This document shows, piece by piece, positions 23,146-35,999 of a DNA stretch of 64,000 nt. This DNA comes from Antedon bifida. Taxonomy: Eukaryota > Echinodermata > Crinoidea > Comatulida > Antedonidae. The stretch spans positions 23,193,001 to 23,257,000 of the forward strand of contig OY727095.1 of the NCBI GenBank assembly GCA_963402885.1. Direction: 5' to 3'. The notes beneath the pieces were generated by a model. The model ran no database searches. It was given only the letters and a program-made list of their open reading frames with translations, and was not told the DNA's origin. A program made the translations under genes and the position numbers. Position 1 is the first letter of the stretch, and every line of letters starts with the position of its first letter.

Positions 23146-23569
23146 TAATACTTCTTGAATATAATTTTCTGTTCATTATGTTCTTCATCATTAGTAAATG
23201 TAAATCATTAGTTTGTCATTTTCCTGATAGTTGACTTGACCATTCTCATAATTTTTAAACCAATAAAAATCATCTGTATTTGCATTTTATCAATAATGCT
23301 GAAGTCGGATTCATTATAATTAGCTTCACTGTAGAACCAGGTATAATGATTAATATCTTAATTTTTTTGGATTTGCTCTTTTTTTCTCTAATACTTTCTT
23401 ATTCCTGTATAATGATCTCCTTTTACGGCCTCATTATCTGCACTTGACAACAGAGGGCTACTTTTCTAAAAATTATACATAAAACATTTTTTTTAAACAA
23501 AATTTCTCTCAAATATAGAATTCTCTTTTAGAAATAGATATCTTAAACCAAAAAATTATATTTCATTTC

Positions 23570-23700
23570 TTTTTAAAATTAGGTTTTTGTTAAAAAACTT
23601 AAATCATCTGAGATATCATTCCACAGCTTTGCACCGGAATGCCTGGTAGAAAGTTGTCCTATATTTTGGTATAGACAAATTTTCTCTTGTCTGTAACCTT
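23570..23700 (-). pseudogene. LINE ORF2 C-terminal scrap
   Basis: Reads RQEKICLYQNIGQLSTRHS then GAKLWNDISDDL, the 'GAKLWNSIPxxLK' ending of non-LTR ORF2. Confidence 0.5.
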
Positions 23701-23859
23701 TTTGAATAATAAAAATTAATGTATGAGAATTATTGAGAAGTTGTTTCCGGAAATTGAAATTGTCACGAACTCCTTACGTATGTTTCCGAGTGGTTAAAAA
23801 TACTTTAGGACTCCCTTTTGAGATAAAAGTATACACACAAAATCCACAAAGTTGTAAAA

Positions 23860-24130
23860 CAACTCTAAACTAGAATTTAATTTGTCACTTTGACAAATTA
23901 TAGGTGATCTTTCTTCAGGTCATAATGGTATAATCTTTTCTGTGCGCAATATTCTAAAGTATGATGTGCAAGTATTTTTACATTTCTTAAGTATCGCATG
24001 CGCAACTATGTGTTTTTTCACAGTAATATTTTGAAGCTAGTAAATGACCTAAATCATGTTCTAAATTGATCAAAATAATGGGATTTTAAAAATATATAAA
24101 AATCATGTTTTTTATTTAAATAACAATATC
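23860..24130. repeat. Dispersed MITE-like repeat, copy 1
   Basis: Starts with the hairpin attt-GTCA-cttTGAC-aaat, continues ggtcataatggtataatc..tgtgcgcaat and ends with an area (catgttctaaattgatcaaaa) that recurs at 34855. Same modules at 33795-35000 and 47700-48330. Confidence 0.6.
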
Positions 24131-24559
24131 ATGATACCACAATGGTTTGTAGATCTTAATGATGTATGAAATCAGAACTATACTTTATACTCTACCCGAT
24201 AATAAAAAAAAAGAATTGTTGTTTAATAGGCTCTTCGATAGTGAACACCCCCATAATTAATGTACTCTACCAAATTATTGTTGTTTCTACAAAACAACGA
24301 ACGGACGCAACGCCGGCCGGATGGATCATCTGTGATGGTGGAGAGCATGGCACTGTTCCTAACAATGTAACATGCTTTTCAATATTTTTTGTATCATAGC
24401 GTCCGGGAAACGATGTCAAACGTTGGCTCAATTCTGCGAATGGTCTAAATCTAAAATAAACAAAAATGGCCGCAAACGTTGAAAAATAATGTGTTCAAAC
24501 GTGTGTGAACATAACTTTAAATTCTTGCAACTGTATTTCTGTTAAAAGTCATAGTATTA

Positions 24560-26178
24560 ATCTTCGATTTCATCATCTGAAATTGGCTCTTGGTTGATGT
24601 TTTCACAGTTATCATTTTAACAAGGTCCACAAGCGGTGGTGCATTCGAGTGCATTTTTTCTGCAGGTACACTTCAATGTGCTGCATCCTATAGAGCAGTT
24701 GCATCGAATAATCTTGAGCAGTGAGTCTGGTGCTGGATTAATGTCCATCATGAGTTGAACAGATCTCTCCTTCTTTCACTCCAACCCCATTCAGTTGGAT
24801 CCATGAAGTGACCCTTGCCGATCCACTGCATAACTTGCAAGTAGGTCCTCCGAGAATGTTGATTTGTAGCAGAACTTGTAGGAGATAGTCTTTCAGATGT
24901 TACAAAAGTCTTTGATGAGGCCACCTTCTTACACAGATAACTGTACTGTAAAGATTCAAGCGACTAAACAAGGAGATCATTGCTTTAGACCCAGTTTCTT
25001 CTATAGTCACTGGATCTACTGAATACTGAATACTGAAATGCTTTATTTGTCCATCATCATCATAAAATAACAACAGAAATTCTTCTTGAAGATTGACAAT
25101 TATTAGTAAAATAATAAATAGATATGCAATAAAATATATTATGTACACACACATAATTGAATAGGATTCAGGAGATTAAAATAGTTTAAAACAGCTTTAA
25201 AAGGATTAAAAACAGCTTTAAAAGGATTCAAACCATTAGAATGTTCCTAAAACCTTACAATTTATAAATTGCTAAAATTCAAATAGGCTAAAAATGTAAA
25301 AACGTTTAAAAATATTAAAAATATAAAAACATTTTATAAAGTTTCATTGTTTACATAGTCTTGTATTACATAACATTTTATCGATGGTGACGTGAATTAA
25401 TTTTGTGAATAGCATTTGCAACAAAGGCATATCTCGATCTGTTTGTCTTAGTTATTGGAACATGTATTCTACCATTGCGTTTGATAATAAAGTATTTGCT
25501 AAGGGGATGATCAACATCCTTAATCATTTTATGAGCTGCCTTCACTATCTATCTTTGGTGTACAAAAAATGTTTGCACAAGCATGTAATGTAGAATCCCT
25601 TTGAGTACTTTTTGAATAAAGATCTCTTGCCAACCCCAAAGATTCTTGAAGTAGTGTCACAGCCTGAGAATGCATGGACAAACAGCAGATCAGAGCATAC
25701 ATCATCATCATTCTTTTTCAGAACTTTGATGTTGTAGACGTAAGATTTCTCTTTGTCAATCTTTTACTGCATGATGTAATAGCAAGACCAACAAATCTGT
25801 GTCCTCTCCAAAGTTGTTGACTTGTAAGATGACATGGTAATGGCTGCTCTCACTATATCTACATTTGCGTCACCTTCAGCATGGATGACTTGACAGCCTT
25901 GGTGACGCAAGCAGTTTGCAGTAAGGTAAATGAGAGCCTGCTTGTTAAAATCATTCCATAAGAAATCAAATGTGGTTGCATCTGATATGTTGACGTTACA
26001 AGCTGAGTTTTACGATGAAGGCGAGTGCTGTCCTTTGTGTTAGAAAACTACAACCACCTTTATTGTACCCATCAAAGACAACAGTGGCCCTGCCATATAG
26101 ACGATATGTCAAAGATACATAGGTGTTGAGCTGTATGTATTTCCTTCCTTCCATTTCAATCGTTGTAAAAGTGATCAT
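24560..26178 (-). pseudogene. 'HAFSGCDTTS' family protein relic
   Basis: In order on the minus strand: IQLNTYVSLTYRLYGRATVV and FDGYNKGG (26120-26050), QVIHAEGDANVDIVRAA (about 25880), a DTDLLVLLLHHAV-like stretch across frames (about 25770), LLFVHAFSGCDTTSRIFGVG (about 25660), then MQWIGKGHFMDPTEWGWS (about 24830) and a cysteine-rich tail IIRCNCSIGC..LKCTCRK..CTTACGPC (24710-24600). These are the landmarks, in the right order, of a large unnamed family found in echinoderm, coral and fish genomes; the acidic motifs suggest a PIN/FEN-like nuclease fold, which is inference. Several frame breaks; dead copy. The same family occupies 56242-58000. Confidence 0.6.
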
Positions 26179-27066
26179 GTTGATCTGTCAATGAAGAACA
26201 GCAGAATGTGATGAAATAAAATGAAAAATTTGATTTATAAAAGCAGTCTTATTTACCAGGTGTGTAGAGCTCTAACTAGTTTTTACATTAACGTAAAAAA
26301 AAATTTAAAAAATTATTAGTCCATTTGCGGTGAAGCGACTACAGTCAACAGATATCAGATGATGAGAGTACAATCTGAACATGCTTTCGATACAACCAAA
26401 TTCGTGCTTGAATACCAACTCAATTACTGCAACATAGCTGCTGCCCCATCATATCCCTGCACTTTTAAATTGGTAATTTGTTATCCTTCATCACATATGC
26501 AATTGGAGAAGGAAACAAATTAATCTTGCCGATATGTAGGCCTACTAAATACCAATAACTTTATTATATCATTAACATAGCATAACTATTACCGTATCTT
26601 CAAGAATTTGTCTGAATCCGTCAGTTCATTCTGTTACAAGGGCGACATGTATGTTGGTTATTAGGCTTATGGTTAGTGGTAGTTCTTAGGGGTAATTCTA
26701 CATGGTACTTTAGCAGCGGTTCGTAAAAGGGACAATACATCTTTAATTATTGCATTTCAAATATTTGTTTTCAATCAATGCGAGTAATCTTTATTTTTTT
26801 TGATATGTCAATATATGTTTTACCTAACAAAATTTTCGCCAATCGAAACATTAGAATAGTAATGATACATGGTGAGTAATAACAACAATATAATAATAAC
26901 ATCAAGAGTGTTTTATTTATATTTTCTAAAAGCCACATAATAGATAATGTATAAATCACCCTAGCTAATCTATGCCTACCGTACCTGGCTAGGTTTTAGG
27001 CCTATATTCAGGGTTAGACACACAGTATGTGGTAGAAATAGCTATATTGAGATAAATATAACTAAT

Positions 27067-27604
27067 TTATAAATTTTCTTTATTTACACTGTCATAAGCT
27101 AAGTCAGATTCTTCTGCATTCACTGCACATAGTGTGTAAAACTTAGACCACAAGTAAAGTGAAAAATCGTCTGGATGTGTTTTATAACAATTTGCCATTG
27201 CTATTTGTTTCAGAACTTGTCGGTCTTTATTGCTAAACGTACGATACCACTCTAGATAATATAATTGAAAAAAATACAGTATTTTATTTTTATTAATTTT
27301 ATAGGCTAAACCAACTATACAATTTAACATATAATAAATGTTTGTGAATTTAATGTGGAGAATATATAAAATTAAAAGGAACAGATAGTCTTTTGTGAAA
27401 GTACTGAAGTTTACAATTAATTATCAACACTATGCTCCATGTGTAAAATATTCTAAAGCTAATACTGTACCTCAGTCTTGTTGGGAATATCAATAATTCT
27501 TTCTCAACCACTTCTATTCCTCCATTAAGGTGTGAATTAATATATATTTTGTTACGTTTCCGGCCTAAATCTGCCACAGCCTTCTTGAACAGAGCAGAAT
27601 TCAA
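27067..27604 (-). pseudogene. Two unidentified exon-like segments
   Basis: 27604-27472 (ALFKKAVADLGRKRNKIYINS, ending at a possible gtacag donor) and 27262-27067 (EWYRTFSNKDRQVLKQIAMA.. to a stop), preceded by a possible acceptor ..attatctag. The two splice phases do not fit each other, so they are probably not consecutive exons. Not recognised. Confidence 0.25.
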
Positions 27605-28234
27605 TTAAACACTACTTATTCAATCAATTTATTCATTACATTTTTATACAGCAATTTGCAGCAATTGTTATTTACTGTAAACTACAGTCTGTACATTAGT
27701 ATATTCCTATAATATTAATATATTTCAACTCCAATAATGAAATTTCATTATATGAATGTTGTGAAATATGCATACACTGCAGATAGACGTTACAACTTGT
27801 GAGGTATAGTTTCTTTACTTTTATACCGGCTTCAGATTGAGCTACATGCCACCCGGAAAACATTAATGACACAGAGTCCTTTCATGTGTATGATTTTTTT
27901 CATGTCATAATGGCATAATCTTTTCTGTGCGCAATATTCTAACGTATGACGTGCACGTGCGGATAACTAACGTCACAGTGACATGTTCAAATCTAGTACT
28001 TTACTTGCTGTTTTCATTATACGGTCAAGTTACTTTTTATTAGTATTTGGGCTATTGTACCAGACAACACAATTTAAAGTTAAAACACTAAGAATAACAC
28101 TCATAATAATAATATTATAACAACAACTTTATTTCTATGCTCATCTTCACAGTTATGTGGAATTAAACCCGTAAAGGCCAGGTCATAGGAATAAAATAGA
28201 TTCTAAATTTTTATTGCAGTTACCGCTCGTCAGT

Positions 28235-28663
28235 GTAAATCAGCTTTAACAACAGAATCATCTGCGTACTTAACTATACTAACGTTATTACTTTCAATTT
28301 TAAAGTCATTTGTGTACAGAGAGAAGAGAACAGGAAAAAGAACACAGCCTTGAGGAACGCCAGAGTTAGAGTACTAGAAGAACGTCTGCCTATCCTATCA
28401 AATATATTCTATATAAAGTCCTTTCATGAGTTACAGGTTCTCTTCCCTTGTTGCAGATCTACACACGTTTTTAATAATTTTGTCTTTTTACTATCAATAC
28501 TACCAGCCTCGTGTTCCTCAAGAAACCTTTTAAGAAACCTTTTAAAACAAGGTGGATCAATATCTGATATTTCACCATTTGTGTCATCATCAATACAATT
28601 GTTACGTAATAAATTTGTTGCATAGAAATTTTTATTTTTAAGTAATTTACTTAAAATATTCAT
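28235..28663 (-). pseudogene. LINE reverse transcriptase palm fragment
   Basis: 28380-28240 reads NSGVPQGCVLFPVLFSLYTN and VKYADDSVV, the RT motifs GxPQGxxLSPxLF and YADD, with a stop after KADLH. The adjoining open stretch 28663-28424 (CIDDDTNGEISDIDPPCFKR) is not recognised and may be unrelated. Confidence 0.75.
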
Positions 28664-29069
28664 AATCAGATACAGCTTGCACTGTCTTTCATCATTGTTG
28701 CTGCACTCTTTATACGTTAAAGCTTATTAACTTTCTTCGGTACATTGTACAAATTTAATTCACTGGCAAAGTTGTTAAATTGACTTTTAAATCTGTAATA
28801 ATTCTACGATAAATTAAACCAACTACGAATTAAATTGTCCGACAGTTATACCACCTCCTAGAAATGATCGCATACACATATTTTCTGAAAATGGTATACA
28901 TTGCGGGGATAATTTCCACTAATATTACAGTAGAGTATTACGATAAACATGTGAACAGACCATTGTGATAATATCGGATAATTTATTTCCCCTGACAGAA
29001 ACATTGAGATATTTTTTTTGTAACTTCCCTATTGTTTTTGACAAGCCACGCTGTTTTATTTAACTTTAT

Positions 29070-29450
29070 TTCCGAGCACAATGGACTTGATCAGTGACTT
29101 TAATTATCCCTGAATTGACTGGGAGTCCCTTTACGCTAACCCAGAAGTTCTTATGTCCAAGATGGATACCTGTTGCAACATGTGAATTGTCCTACTTGTG
29201 GAAATAATATTTTGGATCTATTATTAACAAATGAAGAACACATGATTACAAATATGAAGTTATTACTATACTACTACTGTAGTGTAATGTGATTTTTGTA
29301 TTGAGACATCAATTAAGGAAAGTTGTGAATATGTTCCTGATTACCGAAGAGCAAAATGGCACAAACTCTCTGTAAATTAACGTGCTGTTAATTGGCCAGA
29401 TATAATGGAAACTTAATGGATTCAGTTTCAGAGGCTTGGGGATCAGGTTC
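29070..29450 (+). pseudogene. LINE endonuclease fragment
   Basis: SDFNYP (usual GDFNxP), then INWES-like DWESLYANPEVL, LLQHVNCPTCGNNILDLLLT, and further VPDYRRAKWHKL and NWPDIM. These are the C-terminal blocks of the apurinic-type endonuclease and the following linker of CR1/L2-like LINEs. A stop follows NYP. Confidence 0.65.
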
Positions 29451-29629
29451 AGTAATATAGTGGATAATGCCAAACGAATACAAAGGTGTCTGTTGGTCCA
29501 TTGATTAATGAAGAAGAGTGATAAATGTATGGAACACACTTCCTGCCAACATTGTAGAAGCTCACAGTACTATTGAATTTCAAGAAATGTTTTAAGAAAA
29601 GGGTCTAAAGGGTCCGACGACCCCGCCAG

Positions 29630-29995
29630 CTACGATGAGTTATATGAACGCATGATGTGGTTCAAAGGTCAGAAATAGCATTTCCGTTCATTTTTAACGA
29701 AAATATCCCATTAGACTGAATATGAATGCTTGTTTTCTGAACAATTTGTGACCAAAATTACCTCTCTGTGACCATTGGTTGTCGAGATTCAGAGACCTGT
29801 ATGAGTTTCTTCATATAACCTTTCACCCTGACCTTTGAACTTTCACAACATTTAAAAAAATGTTTAACCAACTATAATATATAAATAGCCATTTGCTAGA
29901 GTATTTAGGGTGTTTGACTGCCAAACCATCCAACCCAACAGCTTTCCCATTAGAGAGCAATCTGTTGTATCTTTAACTGTAATACAGTATCTATA
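29630..29995 (+). repeat. Short-period dispersed repeat, copy A, with LINE scrap
   Basis: Contains caaaggtcagaaatagcatt, ttagactgaatatgaatgct and ctctgtgaccattggttgtc, shared almost unchanged with 49655-49880, 50930-51165 and 60105-60345. It is followed, as in those copies, by a piece (gactgccaaaccatccaaccc) of a LINE RT fragment. Confidence 0.85.
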
Positions 29996-30329
29996 TATAA
30001 ATTATGGTTAATTCTGACATAGGCGAGCACAATGGAAAAACTTTGGTATAAATCTCCGCCTTGGACACCTACCTTATCTATCTTAGATGTACCGCGAAAC
30101 TAGTTTAGAAATTAGTTTTCAGTACTAAGCTAAGCTTTACAACGACAAAATTTAGCGTTACCTATCGAAATTTGTGGATATCACAGGGTTATTTTCACAC
30201 ACTCGCGCTGTGGTTCAACTGGCTTCCGGGTCCGTCACTTCCTGCATAATGGCCGTTGGTGGTGCCATTCAATATTAAATACAAATATTTTAGTGGTTCA
30301 ACTGATCGTGAACTACTGCAATTACTTTG

Positions 30330-30605
30330 TTTTAGATATTCAACTAATCAATTATATTGATTAAAGGCATTTCTTTACGTGAACTACAATTTGTTAGTAA
30401 TTTAACTATTATTGAAGGCCTTTACTTTTATGTGAACTAAAATGTGATTTTATTCAACTAATCAATTATGAAGGCCTTTACTTTACGTGTCAAATTTAGG
30501 TGTGATTCAATGTTACTATAGGAGGCTAATTGAACTAATTATTTATGCTATTTATTAATCATTTAATCAAATTTAGGTGCGATTCAATGTTACTATATGA
30601 GGCCT
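30330..30605 (+). repeat. Imperfect tandem/interspersed repeat
   Basis: The blocks ttcaactaatcaattat, aaggcctttacttt(ta)cgtg and aaatttaggtg(tc)gattcaatg each occur two or three times in changing order. Confidence 0.65.
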
Positions 30606-31344
30606 GGTAGGCCTACCAGGGAAACACCTTTACTGTTTATATTATCGATTATTTCTGTTGCTTGCTCTATTTATAATTATAAATGGTGTCTACTATGACC
30701 GATGTATAAATAGGCTACGAAAGTTGTTATTTGATCATTTTGTTCCAAAATTAACAAGATGCTGTTGTCATGATATATTGCGATACAAATGTTAAAGCCC
30801 CGCTCACTGTCACCCACTTTGATAAACTATGCTTTTGGTTTCTTGGTACGTGGTTATAGACTGTTTCAGTGATTGATTACCCCTATTAACGGTTTCCTCC
30901 TGTGTGTAACATTCAGATAATATATATAATAATTATGTATATTATACGTATACTGTTCTTTACAATTATATTATTTGCATCTTGCGTTCTTATGATTAAT
31001 ACAAATTGTTGTAATACCAATTTTTGTTAAGTTTTTACATCATTACAGGAGAGTTAATGTACATTTTGTTAAAAAATAATGAAATCTATTGAGACATTCA
31101 TACTACCTCATCAGAACGTTAATGGCATTTCACAACAACAGTCCCACATAGAATACCCACGTTACCTTATAACTTGCCCTACCACAATATACTCTAATTT
31201 GCTATAATTACCCTGGAAGCTATATTTTTGGCGTACCTAATTTATGGACCACCATGAAACATCACAAAATAAACATGCATTACTCATCAGTCATGATTCA
31301 ATTTCCAGAGGAGTTGGTCATGTTTTCGAGAACCATTCGGGTAC

Positions 31345-31378
31345 ACCCACTAGAGGGTGCGCGAGCGAACCCTCTAGT
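31345..31378. repeat. Short inverted repeat
   Basis: ctagagggt and accctctag flank gcgcgagcga, a 9-bp stem with a GC-rich loop. Confidence 0.6.
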
Positions 31379-31769
31379 TATATATAACTTTACTATCGCT
31401 AACAAATTCTCAAAAAATAAAACAAAGCTATATTTATATTCATGTGGCATGATGATTTTTAGGAATTTAAAAAACTTATATACTGTACTATCTGGCATGT
31501 AAATAGAAATGTTACCAGGGTGATAATTTAATTTTTCTTTATTCCAATACCAGACCATTTACGTAGATCCATAATATTACTCTAATTTCCAAAACAATGC
31601 TTGTTTTGCCAAGAAACCTTGCCTGCCTCAGAACAAAAATACTTTGCAAACTTGTTGTGACCCACGGTAACCTAATTTATCCAAATTGGAGATTCCTTCA
31701 CAATTGTCTGAAATTGATTGTGTGCTTTCAATGTGGGAGTTACAAGTAGGCATCCCATCCTTGTCTTCT

Positions 31770-32946
31770 TTATGAAAGGACACATGTTGCCTTTATAACA
31801 TGATCAACGTTATTTGGAGACAAATTGATGACGCGGAAACAAATCCTGAATCGTGCACACAGTTGACCAAAAGCATTTTCTGATGTTCTTCTTCCTCGAG
31901 AATGCCTGTAATTGTAAATTCTCTTTTTGTCGGTTAAGTGCTTACCGGGAAAGGGCCTCATCATGTTTGACTTCAATGGGAATGCCTCGTCTCCGAGTAT
32001 TAAATGTGGCATTGCACCCAATTCAGGAGCATCCGGTAAAGATGTAGGCCCTGGAAATTGAATTCTGCCATTATCGATTGCCTCTGCCAAGGAACTTCTG
32101 GAGTATATCCCTCCATCACTCGCTGATCCAAAATTGCCTACATCAACATATGTAAAGCAATAATCAGCATCTACCAATGCCAAAAGTACGATGGAAAAAT
32201 GGCCCTTGTAACAGACATATTGAGACCCGCTGTTGTTCGGAGCTGTAACATGAACATGCTTTCCATCAATTGCGCCCAATGCATTAGGGTAGTTCCATCG
32301 TATGTAGAAGTCCCTAGCCAAAGGCTCCCAATCGTCAGATGATGATGGTATTGCCATATATGTCCCACTGAGTCTATTCCAGATGGCTATGCACACTTCC
32401 ACCACTATCATAGAGACAGTTGATACGCCCATTCTATAGTTATAATGAAATGATCCATATGAGTCGCCTGTAGCCAAAAACCTGTACAGAAAGACAAATA
32501 ATAAGATTTATTATTATATCCAATGATCAATTTATGCAATGGTTGTATATGGATAGCATTCCAGTAAAAACAAATATTTTTCTTCATTCTCATTATTGTT
32601 AGTAATTGTCGGTTAATTAAATAAAACTTGGTTATTTGTTTTACCTTGAACAAACAGATAGACGTTCTCTGGGTGTAATTGCTTTTCTAAAACGAGTGTC
32701 TTGTTTTTTTATGTCGGCACTGATTAGGTCTAAAATGGTTTCAAACTGTTCCTCTGTCATTCTGTAATATTTGTAATATTCGTCTTCCATAGATTGCAAA
32801 TCATTATTTATAAGACACATATACTGGCCCATGTTTGCTCTTTTTTTTGTTAATTTCGTTGACCCAAACAGATCTATTTGTACGTTTCTTTCTTCTTCTG
32901 TTTAAAATCAAGCTTACAATAATTTCATCTTCACTGCTACTATCCA
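31770..32946 (-). pseudogene. Third Harbinger (HARBI1-like) transposase, nearly intact
   Basis: Exon 1 starts at 32946 (MDSSSEDEIIVSLILNRRRK) and continues, after a one-base frame change near 32830, through DEYYKYYRMTEEQFETILDL and TPRERLSVCSR to a donor at 32642. Exon 2 from 32481 is open for about 235 codons: FLATGDS, VVEVCIAIW, GAIDGKHVHV (Asp 1), SASDGGIYSR (Asp 2), ILGDEAFPLKS, SRGRRTSENAFGQLCARFR (Glu) and VIKATCV. The C-terminus is damaged: CVL should read LHNFxKKTR but a small deletion moves the frame to a stop at 31770. The DDE core is uninterrupted. Paralogue of the copy at 7.4-9.1 kb. Confidence 0.85.
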
Positions 32947-33052
32947 TTATTGTGATACTGAATATGATACCAAAAGAAAATAATTAATAAGAGAACAAAA
33001 ACATACATGTATTTTAAAATAGTCATACTAGGCCTAGGCCCTACTAACAATC

Positions 33053-33201
33053 AAGCATGTTCCATTAACATCACAGGTTGCCTTGCATCTTTCTTGCATT
33101 GCTTCGGTCTTTTGTGATTCGTCAGAAGACCATATCAATTTGTTTCCATCATTAGTCTTCTTATACCAACTAACATCAATTTTTTCATCCTTAGTTTCAT
33201 A
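33053..33201 (-). pseudogene. Truncated Ig exon copy
   Basis: Encodes YETKDEKIDVSWYKKTNDGN and SDESQKTEAMQERCKATCD, almost identical to the middle of the 330-bp Ig exons at 50, 54 and 61 kb. The exon 5' part with the acceptor and first Cys is deleted (tttat joined straight to gaaactaagg) and the 3' part with the DxGxYxC motif and donor is missing. The flank (33202-33320) is the same intron sequence as at the other copies. Confidence 0.9.
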
Positions 33202-33784
33202 AAAAGATAAGATAGATATTGACAATGTTCATTAAGTTTTATTATTCAATAATCTGCAGTAGATAGGCCTACACACAATTGTGCTGAGATTCACTATTTC
33301 AAAATGAATTATGCATAAATGCAATACAAAGATTAAAATTTTATTCTCATGCATTTCTGGAATTCCATTGCTTGCAAAATAACAATTGAAACTACATTAC
33401 TATAAACATATTTGATATATATATATAAATAATAAAAAGCACTATTTACAGTATATTTCACTATAATTTTCATTGTTTGTAATTTTTGTTATTTTTGTTT
33501 TTGTTCAATACATGCAATTAGTAAATTTAATAATAAAAGTTATTATTTAGAATTTAGAATATTTTTATAAAAAATATAATTAAATATTTATAATACTAGC
33601 CTACACTAGGCTAACTAATTAGTTGCTACTAATAATATTACACCTGGTATTGCTCTGTTGCGCCCAATATGGTTTTTATAAAAAAAATTATAGATTAATG
33701 ATATTAATTTTTACAGGGAGGAGCAGTTTCATGAGAGGGCTATAGACACTATCTGTCATTGCTGTGGTAAAAAATGAAAATATG

Positions 33785-35150
33785 AAAATTCAACCACAAA
33801 CTAGAATTTAATTCGTCACTTTGACGAATTATAGGTGATCATTTGTATAATTTTATTGACATTAATATTTTTCAAACATGCACGTATGTTAACATACAAT
33901 CAGAAAATGTTGATGTATGCCATCCTATACGCTTATAGTGCTGAATTGTGCCATATATATTATGTACAGTATATACTGTATATCTATATACAGTGTAGCA
34001 TTGGTGAAATTACGGACACACATCATGTTCTAATTTTTCGGCACTGATGACATTATCAAAATAAACTTGTGGATAACAATATCGAAAGATAATGAATTGA
34101 GCAATAAAATATAAAAATTGGAAGAAAATTTGGCACTTAGAAGGGCGGTGCACGCTCTTTAAAAATTGACAAAAAGAGATGAAAAAACTACTTTTTAACT
34201 TCAACTGGCCATATGATAATGTCAACTTTAATTCAGAAGAGCTGTAAGGTATTCAAATATACCTTGTAGTTGAAATTACGTAACCACCGTTATTTAAATT
34301 TTAAGACGTGATGACATCATCCAAATGAAAATATTAGCAACTCATAAGTAACATAATTGGTTGAGGTATAATTATTATTAAAAATTTAAAGAAAATCGAT
34401 CACAGATAAGCGAGTTGCGCTTTGTTGAATATGGTGGTCTATGACAAAAGGGGAAAAACCCTATTTTAAAAATTCATGTGGCCAAATGATGACGTCATAC
34501 CATTTTGTACGTCTAATGTGTATATACATTTATATCTACAACTCATTGTCTTCCATAATAAGTTAAAAAAATGGGGGTCACCTTCCATTCTGAAGAGTTA
34601 TATTGATTTTAAAAAGGCCTTATTTTTTACCATTTTTAGCACTTTTGTACAATTAATGTGCGCATTTTGTCATTTTTAATGTGCTCGTATAGCACTATTT
34701 TAAGTCGAAATGGACTCAAATTTGGTGAATGTACCAAGGAAGATGAGTAGAATGCAATTTGTACAAAAAATTTGTATTTTTTACGCTTTCTATGAACGCA
34801 CGCGCAAAAACGTGTTTTTGCGCAGTAATTTTTTAAAACATGCAAATGGCCTAATTCATGCTCTAAATTGATCAAAACGTAATTTTGAGCTTTTTAAATT
34901 TTTAACACACGATTTCGCATGACCTTACGTGCGCGTGCGTTTTTATTTGCTAATATTTTTACCCTTGACCTGAAGTTTACGTGTAGTGAATTTCATTAAT
35001 TATGGATATGATTCATAATGTGATTTCACAAAATGGCGTATAAATGACGTCACGGATGACTGATCACGCTGAAAAGCTTATTAGGACTAAGTTAAAGTAT
35101 TTGAAAGACATTGTGAAATTCTTGTGATCATTGCCATTTAACTTTAACAA
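33785..35150. repeat. MITE-like repeat complex, copy 2
   Basis: Begins with the GTCA-cttTGAC hairpin seen at 23875, then modules with gatgacatcat/gatgacgtcat half sites spaced about 200-250 bases (34030, 34310, 34490), a GC-alternating stretch gcacgcgcaaaaacgtgtttttgcgc (34798) and catgctctaaattgatcaaaa (34857). No open frame of note. Confidence 0.6.
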
Positions 35151-35191
35151 TAGGTGACACCTAATAAATACATACAAACAACATTTTGCAG

Positions 35192-35759
35192 CAAGTGGGA
35201 CAAGGATGACGGTTGAAACAATACAACTTTCCAGATTCCCGCAATATCAGGGGAAATTTTGTTTTGCAACAAATCGAAATGGCTTTAAATCGCCAATATC
35301 GCATTTTTGATAACGTTGATAAAATATATGAACGCAATGTTTGTGGCAATCTTCTTTCTGTTGTAAGTATACAGCCACCGTGCCAACATTTTTATTGCAA
35401 TTTCTGCATACAGAAAGTCTTTAAGGCAGTTGGAAGGGGAGAAATTGAATGCTTGAGCTGTGACAACGTATTGACCCCTCACAACATTCAATCAATCCCT
35501 CTGATTGTGGAACATTCCATATTAAAGGTGCCTTTAAAATGCACTAACTGCAATCTGAAGCTGGTGTTGGCTGAAACAGAAAACCACTTTTGCAAATCAA
35601 TAAGGGAACAAAGCATTTGCAACGATTGTGAATGCTGTTAAGTGCGACAACAAATCAAGTACTGTACATGTATATCCAGCAGAACTAAAGAACATGGCAC
35701 ATGGCCTTGTGAGAAAAGAAATAGTTGATGGGAAAATGTCCCTCACAACTCAAGGACGA
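35192..35759 (+). pseudogene. RAG1-like RING and zinc-finger exon of an N-RAG-TP-type transposon
   Basis: Acceptor ..ttttgcag before 35192, donor gtaagt at 35760. One frame encodes a RING finger: VCGNLL, then PPCQHFYCNFC (CxHxxxCxxC) and ECLSC, followed 26 residues on by LKCTNCNLKLVLAETENHFC, a CxxC..HxxC finger. Spacing and order follow the RING plus adjacent zinc finger of vertebrate RAG1. The first Cys of the first CxxC pair is absent (ERNVC). A frame change near 35600 leads into AFATIVNAVKCDN and ELKNMAHGLVRKEIVDGKMS up to the donor. Known: N-RAG-TP elements of molluscs, sea urchin and lancelet join such a RAG1 N-terminal-like region to an unrelated transposase; assignment here rests on motif order only. 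Confidence 0.7.
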
Positions 35760-35999
35760 GTAAGTTTTACAGCCAACTTGATATAAATAAACACAAAGAT
35801 GTACATTAAAAAACAATTCATAAATTTATTTTAATCAATGTACATATAAAAATATAACATACGTCAGTACTGTAAATGGAAAAAAAAACTCTTTATATAC
35901 AGTACTATACAAAAATACAACATTAAAAAAAAACAATAACAATCACCTATGGACCACAGGCTGGCAAATACAGTATAAATAAAAATATTATATATAATA

